From VFZN01 sp963709325 (GTDB taxonomy: Bacteria; Acidobacteriota; Vicinamibacteria; Vicinamibacterales; UBA2999), in NCBI GenBank assembly GCA_963709325.1, contig CAVPVV010000003.1, positions 2,294,001 to 2,358,000 on the forward strand: a DNA stretch of 64,000 nt. The letters are read 5' to 3'. The notes beneath the pieces are model-generated. The model saw nothing but the letters and a program-made list of their open reading frames with translations, searched no databases and was not told the DNA's origin. Each line of letters starts with the position of its first letter. Positions within the stretch are counted from its first letter, which is position 1. The translations under genes and the position numbers were made by a program. Shown in pieces: positions 50,758-59,557 of the stretch.

Positions 50758-52209
50758 TCACCCGGTCGCGGCGCCCGCACTCGCCAGCTCGCCGGCGTTC
50801 GGGAGCCGATCGACCGTGCGGCACAAGTCGAGAAGCTTCCGGGCCTGCGGCAACGAGATCGCACCGTCGGCCAGATCCAGGAACTTCCTGTCGAGATCCG
50901 CGTCGCTCATCGGCCGTTCGACGCTGCCGACCACCTGCTCGATCGATTGCTCGAATCGACGACCGTCCTTCAGGGTGATCGCGGCTTTCACCTGTGCCTC
51001 ACCGATACCAGGCGTGACTGTAGCGGTGACGCGATCGCGAAGCGCCACCACCACCGGGTCGCGCACCAGCGCGTCGCTGAACTGCTTCGGCCCGGCGCCG
51101 CCGGCGACGATGGCGATGGCGGCGGCGTAGTAGATCGAGAACTTGCCTTCCAGGCCGGTCTGGGGCGCGCGCTTGCCAGTCAGCTCGAGCACCAGCGGAT
51201 GCACTGACAGATCGATCCGCTCGATCTGATCGGCAGTCAGCCGGTGCTTCTCCCGAAGCTGGAGGCACGCGTCGATCGTGGGATGCATCACGACTCCGCA
51301 CGCGAACGGCTTATAGGTGTTGAGCCGCAGTTCGAACCGCTCGCCGAGCTGGCCGGTGATCTCGTCCCACTTCGATTCGGTGGAAAGCACGTGCACCCAG
51401 CCGCTCTTGCCTTCGAGCCCGACGTCGGTGGAGGTGAAGTTCTTCGCCGCCAAAACGGCGGCGGTGAAGCCATTCTGTGCGGCCCGGCCGGGATGGAAGC
51501 TCTTCGTCATCGAGCCGAACATCTCGCGCAGACCGACCGGCTGCGTCGCCGCGAGGCCGAGGGCCCAGACCATCTGCGTCTCGGAGAGCCCGAGCAGCTT
51601 GCCGCACGCTGCGGCCGCGCCGAACACACCCGCGGTGCCGGTGATGTGCCACCCGCGATCGTAATGCGCCGGGTACACCGCGTTGCCGATGCGGCACTCG
51701 ACCTCGACGCCGAGGATTAACGCGTGCAGGAAGTCGCGGCCGGAAATCGGCTGCATCTCCGCGAGGGCGAGGATTGCCGGCGCCACCGGCCCCGCCGGGT
51801 GGATGACGGTCTTGAGGTGGGTGTCGTCGAAGTCGAGCACGTGCGAGCTCATGCCGTTCATCAGCGACGCGGTGAGCGCGTCCATCCGCTCCGCTCGGCC
51901 GAGCACGGTGGCCTGCGGCGGCCCGGAGAACGGCTGCAGCGCCGCGACCGCGTTGTCGAGCGTTTCGTGCCGGGCGCCGCCGAGCGCGCAGCCCACCCAG
52001 TTGACCAGCGTCCGCCGGGCCTCGGCGACGATCGGCGCGGGAATGTCGTCCGGTTTCGCGTGGACGACGTAGCTGGCGAGCGTCCGGGTGACGTTTGCCG
52101 GAGCCTCGACCGCACGCGTCTCCCGCGAAGGGATTGCCGCGGAAAGCGCCGGCGCCAGCCCGGCCGCGCTCAGGATGCCGGCGAACTCGCGGCGATTAAT
52201 GCCAGCCAT
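50758..52209 (-). CDS. MmgE/PrpD family protein, Tat-exported
   Basis: 483 residues. Leader NRREFAGILSAAGLAPALSA is twin-arginine-like, unusual for this mostly cytoplasmic family. Family blocks: RRTLVNWVGCALGGARHETL, SLMNGMSSHVLDFDDTHLKT, HPAGPVAPAILALAE, GWHITGTAGVFGAAAA, KSFHPGRAAQNGF, LNTYKPFACGVVMHPTID. Members include 2-methylcitrate and cis-aconitate-type dehydratases or decarboxylases; there is no methylcitrate gene nearby, so the substrate is open. Confidence 0.9.
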   Translation of the reverse strand: MAGINRREFAGILSAAGLAPALSAAIPSRETRAVEAPANVTRTLASYVVHAKPDDIPAPIVAEARRTLVNWVGCALGGARHETLDNAVAALQPFSGPPQATVLGRAERMDALTASLMNGMSSHVLDFDDTHLKTVIHPAGPVAPAILALAEMQPISGRDFLHALILGVEVECRIGNAVYPAHYDRGWHITGTAGVFGAAAACGKLLGLSETQMVWALGLAATQPVGLREMFGSMTKSFHPGRAAQNGFTAAVLAAKNFTSTDVGLEGKSGWVHVLSTESKWDEITGQLGERFELRLNTYKPFACGVVMHPTIDACLQLREKHRLTADQIERIDLSVHPLVLELTGKRAPQTGLEGKFSIYYAAAIAIVAGGAGPKQFSDALVRDPVVVALRDRVTATVTPGIGEAQVKAAITLKDGRRFEQSIEQVVGSVERPMSDADLDRKFLDLADGAISLPQARKLLDLCRTVDRLPNAGELASAGAATG

Positions 52210-52311
52210 GGGTGGAGCCTATATCAGCGCTGCTGCGGGCTGCGAGTCTCGTCTCTTTCGGGGTCACGGCGCCTGTGTTGACGTAACATGCCGGTGCGCG
52301 GAGCGTGGCCG

Positions 52312-53067
52312 ATGGTCTTCCCAATCAGCGACGACAACACCGGACGAGTCAGGACGCCATATGTCAACTACGCACTCATCGCGCTGAACGTGCTCGTCTT
52401 CGTGTTTCTGCAGGGCGTGGGTTCCAACGAGCGGTTCACGTACGCCTTTTCCACCATCCCTCAGGAGATTCGCACCGGCAAGGACGTTGCGGGCGATGTT
52501 GCAGTGGAGCTCGGCGGCGAGCGGGGCACCATTCCTCTCCAGCCGACGCCAATCAGCGTCTATCTGACGCTCCTCACGGCGATGTTCATGCACGGCAGCC
52601 TGATGCACCTGCTCGGGAACATGTGGTTCCTCTGGATTTTCGGCGACAACGTCGAAGACGACCTCTCTCACGGCCGCTACCTGGTCTTCTATCTCGTGAC
52701 CGGCGTGATCGCGTCGCTGTCGCATGTCGTGACCACGTTCCTGCTGGGCGACAACCCTTTCATCCCGAGCCTCGGTGCGTCGGGGGCGATCTCTGGCGTC
52801 ATGGGGGGATACCTCGTGCTCCACCCGCAGCGGCGCGTGAGGGTCATCCTTTTCCGATTCCTGACCGACGTCCCGGGCTATGTGGCAGTGGGTCTCTGGT
52901 TCGCGTTTCAGCTCATCAGCGCGTTCGGCGTAATCGGTCAGGGTCCGCAGTCGGGTGGCGGAGTGGCGTTCATGGCACACGTCGGTGGGTTCGTCGCCGG
53001 GGTGGCGCTTGTCAAGCTGTTTGCCGTCGGCAGCGAGCCGGCGATGCGTCGTCCGTCGGCATGGTGA
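52312..53067 (+). CDS. Rhomboid family intramembrane serine protease
   Basis: 251 residues from ATG 52312 (MVFPISDDNTGRVRTPYVNYALIALNVLVF); an ATG eight codons upstream is possible. Six hydrophobic segments. The catalytic Ser is in LGASGAISGVMGGYL, the catalytic His in FMAHVGGFVAGVAL, and the oxyanion-side HGSLMHLLGNMWFLWIFG is present. It should cleave membrane proteins within the bilayer. Confidence 0.92.
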   Translation: MVFPISDDNTGRVRTPYVNYALIALNVLVFVFLQGVGSNERFTYAFSTIPQEIRTGKDVAGDVAVELGGERGTIPLQPTPISVYLTLLTAMFMHGSLMHLLGNMWFLWIFGDNVEDDLSHGRYLVFYLVTGVIASLSHVVTTFLLGDNPFIPSLGASGAISGVMGGYLVLHPQRRVRVILFRFLTDVPGYVAVGLWFAFQLISAFGVIGQGPQSGGGVAFMAHVGGFVAGVALVKLFAVGSEPAMRRPSAW

Positions 53068-53145
53068 AGGTCAGCGCGGTGCGGGCCGCGTGATGCGCGA
53101 GTCATCGGCGTCACGGGCCGCCCGAGGCGGGCATATCATGCAGTC

Positions 53146-53793
53146 ATGGCCACCATCGGACTCATCGGTGCAGGACACATCGGCAGCCAGGTCGCGCGGC
53201 TGGCCATCGCCAGCGGTCATGACGTCGTTCTGAGCAACTCACGCGGACCGCAGACCCTGGCAGCGCTCGTCGCCGAGCTGGGGCCAAAGGCCCGCGCCGC
53301 AACGGTTGCCGACGCGGCGAACGCAGGCGATATCGTAGTGGTCACGATTCCGCTCAAGAGCTATCGGACCGTCCCCGTCGAGCCGCTCGCGGGAAAGATC
53401 GTGATTGACACGAACAACTACTATCCGCAGCGGGATGGTCAGATTCCGGAGCTGGACAACGAGTCGACAACAACGTCGGAGTTGCTCCAGGCGCAGCTGT
53501 CGAAGTCGAAGGTCGTGAAGGCGTTCAATCACATCTACGCCCGTGAGCTCACGACCGACGGGAGGCCGGCGGGCACTCCGAATCGCCGCGCGCTGGTAAT
53601 TGCCGGCGACGATGCGGACGCGAAAGGGACCGTCACTCGCCTGCTGGATCAATTCGGGTTCGACACCGTGGACGCGGGGCCGCTGAAAGAAGGGTGGCGC
53701 ATCCAGCGTGACACGCCGGGATACGGTCCACGTCGGACAGCCGACGAACTGCGGAAGGACCTTGCTGCGGCCAAACGGTATCGCGACCAGTAA
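53146..53793 (+). CDS. NADPH-dependent F420 reductase-like oxidoreductase
   Basis: 215 residues. Rossmann fold with IGLIGAGHIGSQVARLAIASGHDVVLSNSRGP (the GxGxxG and NADP-specific NSRGP), VVVTIPLKSY, GKIVIDTNNYYPQRDG, SKVVKAFNHIYARELT and RRALVIAGDDADAK. This is the F420:NADP oxidoreductase/NAD(P)-binding family. No F420 biosynthesis gene is nearby, so it may reduce another substrate. Confidence 0.9.
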   Translation: MATIGLIGAGHIGSQVARLAIASGHDVVLSNSRGPQTLAALVAELGPKARAATVADAANAGDIVVVTIPLKSYRTVPVEPLAGKIVIDTNNYYPQRDGQIPELDNESTTTSELLQAQLSKSKVVKAFNHIYARELTTDGRPAGTPNRRALVIAGDDADAKGTVTRLLDQFGFDTVDAGPLKEGWRIQRDTPGYGPRRTADELRKDLAAAKRYRDQ

Positions 53794-53892
53794 TTCGGTC
53801 GGCCGCGGCGGTGGCCACCTCGGACACCACGTCGGCGATATGCGCACGCGTGGCCTCCACGATCCAGCTACGCGGTCCTGGCGCGCCAGCGA

Positions 53893-55923
53893 TCAGCGCG
53901 GGCGCGGGCCGTAGATCGGCAGTGGCTGGCCCACTTCGACGGCGCCGAGGTCGGGCGCCTTCCCGGCGAAGCCGTCGGTGACGTTTGGCAGTGCGACGCC
54001 GCGGTCTATCGCTGCGGAACCCGGCTTCAATCTCACGTCGATGTCTTCGGCCTTGTAGAGACGCTGCACGGTTGCCAGATCCTTCGCATCGAGCCGTGCG
54101 ACCTTCGTGAAGATGTCGTAGTCCAGCAGGACGCTGTGCTGATCCTGCTTCGTCGCCTCTGCGTAGGCCTCGAGCGTGGCGAACGTGCGCCGCTCGATCT
54201 GCTTCTGGCCGGCTTCGTCGGCGGCAACCCTCGCCAGGTTCGCGGCCGGCGAGTTCCACTGGAACGACTCGCCGCCGTTCGGCCGGAAGCCGTTGTAATC
54301 CGAACTGCTGTAGTTCGTGTTCGTCGTCACCGCGAACACCGCCGCCTGCGCGTTCTCGCCGAGAATCAGGTTGTTGCGCCAGTGCACGTTCGACGCGGCG
54401 CTACCGGTCGTCTCCGACAGGATGGTGTTGTTGTAGAAGAGCACGCCCGGCGATCCGGCGGTCAGCCGCGTCGACCCTCCCGGCGCGTGATACACCACGT
54501 TGCGAATGAAATAGATCGGCCCGCCGGTGGACGGCTGCGTGCTCATCGGATGTGACGCAGAGTTGATCAGCAGGTTCCGCATCACCCGGATGTTGTGCAT
54601 GCTGCCGTCCATCTCGATCGAGTTGTCGTGGGCGTTGGTGATGTAGTTGCCGTAGACGTCGATGGCGTTCGGCCGGCGGTCCCAGAACTCGCGCGGCGGG
54701 TAGCTCGGGCCCTCGATGGGGTGCGAGCCGTCGGGATGGCCGTACATCTCGGTGTCGATGCCGTCGTGAAAGTGCGCGACGTAGTTGTGCGCAACGACGT
54801 GGCCGGTGCCATACAGGCGAATCGCGGTGTACGACTTCATCACCGGTGGGAACTCCTGCCCCTCGACGTGTTCGAACTGCGCCCAGAACTGGCCCGTCCA
54901 GCCGATCAGGTGCCGCGGATCGTTGCGGCCCAGGAACACGCTGTCGGCGATGTAGAAGTCGCTCGACCCCGAGTAGTTGGTGAACACGCCCATGCCAACG
55001 TCCTCGAACCGGCACCGCTTCACCGTCAAGCCCTTCGCGCCGGCAATCGCCTGTGTCCCGGCCCAGATCGCGATGCTGGTGTTTCTGAACGTGATTCCTT
55101 CGAAGTAGTTGTAATCAGCGGCCTTGACGTTGAACAAGTTGAAGTTGCCGCGGCCGTCGACGATCACTTCGCCGTCGCCGGCCGCCTTGATCACGATCGG
55201 CTTCTCCGGCGTGCCGTCGGCCGTCAGGTAATACGTCCCCTCGAACGTCGTCGTCGCGTTGACGGTGGTCTGGTTCCCGTAGAACTCGTAGTGGTAGGCA
55301 TAGAGCCCGGCGTGCACCAGGACGGTGTCGCCCGGCTTGACGCGCGGCCGGCCGCCCGGCGCGGTGTCGCCGGCGCCGCAATAGTAGTTGTAGGCGCACA
55401 TGATGCCCTCGAACGCGGGCTCCTGTTTCGGCCCCTGCCACTTCACCGGGTAGACGTGATACACCTTGCCGCCCGGAGCCGGCATCGGCTCCGGGCGCGT
55501 TCGCACGGTCACCACCTTCGTCGCATCCGCCGTCGTCCCGCGGAGGCCGTCGGGATCGGTGAGCACGAACCGCGCCTCGTACGCGGTATCCGGCTCGAGA
55601 TCGAGGATGCTGCCGGCAAACATGTTCGGGACCACGAGGTTGAAGATGTTGCGCCAGTAGACCTGCTCGCCGTGAAGGCGCAGGAGCGGCAGTCCGGTCC
55701 GCCACGACCCATCACCCTGCTTGCGGAACGACACCTCGACGCGGGCATTGCGGTTGGCGTCGCCGTCGATGTGCCACTCGAAGCCCAGATTGATCAGCGT
55801 CGGATGCTCGATGACGAACTCGCCGGGCGTCACCTGGAGGTCATCTGGTGCGGCTTCGATGCGGACGGCGCCGCCGGCGGCAGCGATGGCGATGAGACAC
55901 GCGAGAGCCCGGCCGGTCGCCAT
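53893..55923 (-). CDS. Secreted right-handed beta-helix protein
   Basis: 676 residues from the ATG complementary to 55921-55923, which shares one base with the upstream stop (TGATG). Signal peptide MATGRALACLIAIAAAGGA. An N-terminal Fn3-like part is followed by parallel beta-helix rungs: KPIVIKAAGDGEVIVDGRGN, YNYFEGITFRNTSIAIW, LTVKRCRFEDVGMGVFTN, NAIDVYGNYITNAHDNSIEM. It ends GKAPDLGAVEVGQPLPIYGP. This fold is typical of polysaccharide lyases or epimerases, and GSAAIDRG...PDLGA is the usual end of such exported proteins. The substrate is unknown; it is coupled to an amine oxidase gene. Confidence 0.88.
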   Translation of the reverse strand: MATGRALACLIAIAAAGGAVRIEAAPDDLQVTPGEFVIEHPTLINLGFEWHIDGDANRNARVEVSFRKQGDGSWRTGLPLLRLHGEQVYWRNIFNLVVPNMFAGSILDLEPDTAYEARFVLTDPDGLRGTTADATKVVTVRTRPEPMPAPGGKVYHVYPVKWQGPKQEPAFEGIMCAYNYYCGAGDTAPGGRPRVKPGDTVLVHAGLYAYHYEFYGNQTTVNATTTFEGTYYLTADGTPEKPIVIKAAGDGEVIVDGRGNFNLFNVKAADYNYFEGITFRNTSIAIWAGTQAIAGAKGLTVKRCRFEDVGMGVFTNYSGSSDFYIADSVFLGRNDPRHLIGWTGQFWAQFEHVEGQEFPPVMKSYTAIRLYGTGHVVAHNYVAHFHDGIDTEMYGHPDGSHPIEGPSYPPREFWDRRPNAIDVYGNYITNAHDNSIEMDGSMHNIRVMRNLLINSASHPMSTQPSTGGPIYFIRNVVYHAPGGSTRLTAGSPGVLFYNNTILSETTGSAASNVHWRNNLILGENAQAAVFAVTTNTNYSSSDYNGFRPNGGESFQWNSPAANLARVAADEAGQKQIERRTFATLEAYAEATKQDQHSVLLDYDIFTKVARLDAKDLATVQRLYKAEDIDVRLKPGSAAIDRGVALPNVTDGFAGKAPDLGAVEVGQPLPIYGPRPR

Positions 55924-57962
55924 CACTTCGTCGCGGTATCCGGCCCGAACTTCTCGTTCCTCATGTCGTTGGCCGGGTTCCGGTCGAAGAAGTTGTGCGG
56001 CCGCAGCTTGAACGAGTGCCAGATCGTCGGCATCACCGGCAGGTCCTCGGCCCGCGTCAGGTGGTGCATGCCGATGTTCACCCACATGACGATGTCGTGA
56101 TTGCGGATGGCGCGATCCTTCGACGCCCAGACCGCGAGCCCGTCGTCGCCGCGGCTGCCGAGGACGTACTCGCCGGCGGCGTAGCGTTCCGCCGGGTCGT
56201 AGGGCGTGACCCAGACGTCGTGCTCGAGAAAGCGCGCGCGTCGCGCCGGCCAGTCGGCGGGATCGAGCAGCAGCTGCGCGTGTTTGTCGACCAGCACTTC
56301 GTAGGAGACGGGATTGCCGACGGCGTTGCTGCGATGTTCGTTGGTCACCCTGAGCCGGGTTGGCCCGTGGCCGGTGTCGATCTCGGCGCCCTTCTCGGTC
56401 TCGGGCAGCCTCGGCTCCACGACGTAGATGCTGCGGCGCGCCGATTCCTTTGGCAGCGTCGTCGCGCGATAGACGTCCTGGTTGAAGCTGTTGTCGGGCC
56501 CGTCCACGTCGAGGTCGAGCCGGAAGTTGAAGTAGTGATCGTGGTGCACGGCGACCAGATTGGGCGCGACCAGGGTGCCGTAGCGCGTGTCGGCCGCTGA
56601 CGTGGCGTCGCGCATGTGGGCCGATGCGACACCCTTCAGCGCGTCGAGCCCGGTGGCGCCGACCCGCACCTCGATGTCGGCGGCATCGCTGAAGATCCAG
56701 TCGAAGAAATAGTCGTAATTGCCGATCGTGGCGGCCATCCGCACTACGAGCTCGACGTTCGCGCGCCCCTCGTAGGTCTGATTGATCACCTCGCTGTGTC
56801 GCCAGGTCGGGTCGCCGGTGCTGCGCTCGAAGATGCACATCGCGTCGGGAGTGGTGTACGGCTCGCCCTTCTCGTTGCCGAAGGTCGCGGGCAGGAACGC
56901 CGCTGACCCCGGGCAATCGACGCCGTGGACGAGCGGGGTCGCCTGCGCGCCGGCGCCGTATTCGCCCGTATCGAAGTAGGTGCGCGATTGCCAGCCTTCC
57001 TCGGAGTCCATATAGGGGACGAACATCTCGGACATGTAGCCCTGATAAAGAACGGATCTGGGACCGTTCGCGTCCTGCCAGCGCGCGAGCGAGATCACAG
57101 TGCCGACGCGCGGGTCGATCCGGGCGTGGAAGCGCCACTTACCCCAGGTGACCTCGTGGCCGTCGAGGTGGAAATTGGCTCCGGCGGGCTGCGCGATCAC
57201 CGTCGGCTTGCGCGGCTCGCGCAGCGTGCCGGCGGCGGCTTCGGTGTAGTTCTGTTCGGCCGGCGAGATCGGCACCGCGCCGGTGTCGACGACGCTCAAC
57301 ACTTCGTGCCTACGCAGGTCCACCAGTGCGTAGAGACGCTCGATCGGCCAGCCGAACAAGTTCGTCGTTGTCCGCCGGGTGTCGAAACAGGCGACCTTGA
57401 CGAGGCGCTTGCCGGCCTCGGCTGGAGTGCCGTAATAGCCGGCCGAGAACGGCGCGCAGAACAGCTTCTCGAGGTTGGTAATCCCGCGCTTCTCCAGGCC
57501 GGCCCGGAACTGTGGATTGTCCACCACCATGCGGAGGGACTGGATCTCGCCCGCCGTGATCGATGGCTCCGCGCCCTTGCGTTCAACGACGGATACGAGG
57601 CGGTGTGCCGTGACATCAGCCGTTACTTCGAAGACCGCATCGGCCGTCATCGCCTGCAGCTTCGCCTGTCGCGGAAGGGCCTGGCCACGCTGCCACTGCA
57701 GGATCTCGGCCTTGGCGGGCTCCTGCAGCGTGATCGACGGGAACGCCGCGGTCGCCAGGCGTGAATCCGTCTTCGCGGCTGCGATCGCGGTTGTGATCTC
57801 GTCCGCTGTCAGGGGATCCAGCGGGTGGCCCGGGGATCCCGCGGCAGACGCGCCGGTTGCCGTTGGCGAAGACGCCGCCTCCGAGCGTTCGGCGAGCGGC
57901 GTCCGATCGCAGCCCGCCAGTATTAGCGCGACCATCAACAAACAACACGTCGCTCGGGTCAC
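55923..57962 (-). CDS. Copper amine oxidase lipoprotein
   Basis: 679 residues. Lipobox LILAGC (Cys18). Catalyses oxidative deamination of primary amines to aldehyde, ammonia and hydrogen peroxide. TPQ cofactor site: Tyr at about residue 416 in ATIGNYDYFFDW. Catalytic Asp is in TYFDTGEYGAGA. Copper ligands: HHDHYFNFRLDLDVDG and the conserved NIGMHHLTRAEDLPVMPT near the C terminus. N2/N3-type domain: KRLVKVACFDTRRTTTNLFG. Most bacterial homologues are soluble; the lipid anchor places this one at the periplasmic membrane face. The beta-helix gene follows with a one-base overlap. Confidence 0.94.
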   Translation of the reverse strand: MTRATCCLLMVALILAGCDRTPLAERSEAASSPTATGASAAGSPGHPLDPLTADEITTAIAAAKTDSRLATAAFPSITLQEPAKAEILQWQRGQALPRQAKLQAMTADAVFEVTADVTAHRLVSVVERKGAEPSITAGEIQSLRMVVDNPQFRAGLEKRGITNLEKLFCAPFSAGYYGTPAEAGKRLVKVACFDTRRTTTNLFGWPIERLYALVDLRRHEVLSVVDTGAVPISPAEQNYTEAAAGTLREPRKPTVIAQPAGANFHLDGHEVTWGKWRFHARIDPRVGTVISLARWQDANGPRSVLYQGYMSEMFVPYMDSEEGWQSRTYFDTGEYGAGAQATPLVHGVDCPGSAAFLPATFGNEKGEPYTTPDAMCIFERSTGDPTWRHSEVINQTYEGRANVELVVRMAATIGNYDYFFDWIFSDAADIEVRVGATGLDALKGVASAHMRDATSAADTRYGTLVAPNLVAVHHDHYFNFRLDLDVDGPDNSFNQDVYRATTLPKESARRSIYVVEPRLPETEKGAEIDTGHGPTRLRVTNEHRSNAVGNPVSYEVLVDKHAQLLLDPADWPARRARFLEHDVWVTPYDPAERYAAGEYVLGSRGDDGLAVWASKDRAIRNHDIVMWVNIGMHHLTRAEDLPVMPTIWHSFKLRPHNFFDRNPANDMRNEKFGPDTATK

Positions 57963-58056
57963 AAGCGCCTCCTCGTGACCGGATTATCGCCAAAACCGAG
58001 CGCCTCGGCGCAATCCGGCATATCCTTGCGGGCAGGAGAACACAGAGGCGAAACCC

Positions 58057-58470
58057 ATGCGTATCCGACAGCTGATGCACGTGATGATGGCGGCGTGCGG
58101 CCTCGTCTGGGCCGTGAGCGTCACATCGATTGGCGCCCAGGAAGCGAAGACAACAAACGACGGCGTCTATTCGACCAGCCAGGCCGGGCGCGGGCAGGCG
58201 CTCTTCCAATCGATCTGCACCACCTGCCACAACACGGAGCGCTTCACCGGCCCCGAGTTCGTTTCGGCGTGGAGCGGCAAGCCGCTCGCCGAGCTCTTCA
58301 AGGCCGTGCAGACGATGCCGGAGGACAACCCCGGCAGCCTGAGCGCGCAGCAGTACGGTGACGTGATCGCGTACTTCCTGAGCCTCAACAAGTTTCCCGC
58401 CGGATCGGAAGAGCTCAAGGGCGAGGCCGACTCGCTCGCGAAGATCGAGATGCAGGCGCCGAAGCCCTGA
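58057..58470 (+). CDS. Secreted c-type cytochrome
   Basis: 137 residues with signal peptide MRIRQLMHVMMAACGLVWAV. Single haem site CTTCH in QALFQSICTTCHNTERFTG, and the probable axial Met in VQTMPEDNPGSLSAQQYGDV. The fold is class I (cytochrome c/cbb3-type). It may carry electrons for a periplasmic oxidoreductase; the divergent copper amine oxidase gene starts 94 bases away but uses O2, so a direct link is not implied. Confidence 0.92.
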   Translation: MRIRQLMHVMMAACGLVWAVSVTSIGAQEAKTTNDGVYSTSQAGRGQALFQSICTTCHNTERFTGPEFVSAWSGKPLAELFKAVQTMPEDNPGSLSAQQYGDVIAYFLSLNKFPAGSEELKGEADSLAKIEMQAPKP

Positions 58471-58552
58471 GCAGGCTTCAGCCTCAGGCTCCAGGCTTCG
58501 GGCCTGTCACTGCCGGAAATCCCACGCCGGGCGCGAGATTTCCGGCAGTGAC
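58471..58552. repeat. GGCTTCAGGC repeat and 16-bp perfect inverted repeat
   Basis: GCAGGCTTCAGCCTCAGGCTCCAGGCTTCGGGCC (58471-58504) is a degenerate repeat similar to 20641-20663. It is followed by a perfect inverted repeat, GTCACTGCCGGAAATC (58506-58521) with its exact complement at 58537-58552 around a 15-base loop. No T tract follows. It could end cytochrome c transcription or be a mobile palindrome. Confidence 0.7.
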
Positions 58553-58630
58553 GCTGCGCTTCGCGCGTCCTGTCCCCCGAACTCCACGCACCTCTCCTGG
58601 CAAGGTTTGTGCCTCGTCGTTCGGTACGCG

Positions 58631-59527
58631 ATGAGCATCGATTCCTATCGCTTCCTCGACTTCGCCTCGCGCCAGGTGATCAAAGCCTGGGCCGCCCGGC
58701 AAACATACGATTCGATCCCGTTCACACCGCTGACCAAGCCGCTCGGTGCCTGCACCATCGCGCTCGTTTCGACGGCCGGAGTCGCGCGCCGGGACGATCG
58801 CCCCTTCGATCAGGAGCGCGAGCGGCGCGATCCGTGGTGGGGCGATCCCAGTTACCGGGTCATTCCGCTGGGCACGACGGAACGTGACGTTCGTCTCTAT
58901 CACCTGCACATCGACCCGCGGTTCGGCGAGGCCGACCTCGATGTGGTGTTGCCGATGCGGCGGCTCACCGAGTTAGCACAGGAAGGCCTGACCGGGCAGC
59001 CGGCACCGAGGCACTACTCGATCATGGGCTACATCCTCGAGCCGACTGCGCTCGTCGAGGAAACGGCGCCAGCGATTGCAGAGGAAATGCGGTTCGACGG
59101 CGTAGACGCAGCCGCACTGGTGCCGGCGTGACCGTACTGCTGCCGGTCCGTGGGACTGGTGCAGCGCGTGCTCGAGGCGAGCGGCATCCCGACCGTTTCG
59201 CTGTCGATGATTCCCGACCTGACGCGCGCGGTTGGCGTGCCGCGGCTGGCGGGCATCAGCTACCCGATGGGCCGGCCGCTCGGCCGACCCGGCGATGCGG
59301 ATGGTCAGCGTGCGGTCCTGCGCGCGATGCTCGAGCTTCTGGCGAGCGCGATGCGGCCCGGCGCGTACGTCGACTTGCCGTTCGTCTGGCCGGAGTCGCC
59401 GGCTCGGGCCCGCAGCGCCTCGAGCGATCTGCCGCCGCCACCCATCGTCGAGCTCCTCAGGCGGAAGCCGTGGCTGCTGGCGAATCTCTATAGCGGACGA
59501 ATCCCGCAGCACGCATCAGCCGCCTGA
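58631..59527 (+). CDS. Predicted selenoprotein, GrdB-like (glycine/sarcosine/betaine reductase B family)
   Basis: 298 residues from ATG 58631 if TGA 59129-59131 is read as selenocysteine (residue 167). Sequence before it: IPFTPLTKPLGACTIALVST, GDPSYRVIPLGT, HYSIMGYILEPTALVEE, MRFDGVDAAALVPA. Directly after, in the same frame: PYCCRSVGLVQRVLEASGIP, TVSLSMIPDLTRAVGVPRLA. Together these form one continuous domain of the GrdB-related family. Members I recall carry Cys or Sec in a LVPV(C/U)PxC motif, here UPYC (UxxC). A SECIS-like hairpin follows (59137-59164). It likely performs a thiol/selenol redox reaction; the exact substrate is unknown. Read conventionally, the protein would end before its redox site. 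Confidence 0.85.
59129..59164 (+). promoter_or_regulatory. UGA codon and SECIS-like hairpin in the GrdB-like gene
   Basis: Eleven bases after the TGA, CCGGTCC (59143-59149) pairs with GGACTGG (59153-59159) around loop GTG. Beneath a small internal loop, CTGC (59137-59140) pairs with GCAG (59161-59164). The upper-stem distance and the G in the apical loop match the bacterial SECIS, for example that of E. coli fdhF, to which SelB binds. Confidence 0.75.
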
Positions 59528-59557
59528 GGTGCCTTCCCGGTGACCATCCGCGCCGCT

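Noticed and set aside
53794..53892. Minus-strand fragment reading GPRSWIVEATRAHIADVVSE
   Set aside because: Somewhat protein-like but only about 35 codons, no start, no recognisable family; left unannotated.
54595..56100. Plus-strand open frame of 501 codons opposite the beta-helix and amine oxidase genes
   Set aside because: Spans two real genes on the other strand and shows no protein features.
59150..59527. Independent 125-residue gene downstream of the GrdB-like frame
   Set aside because: It has no ribosome binding site, begins in the middle of the domain and is in phase with the upstream frame across a single TGA; better explained as the second half of a selenoprotein.
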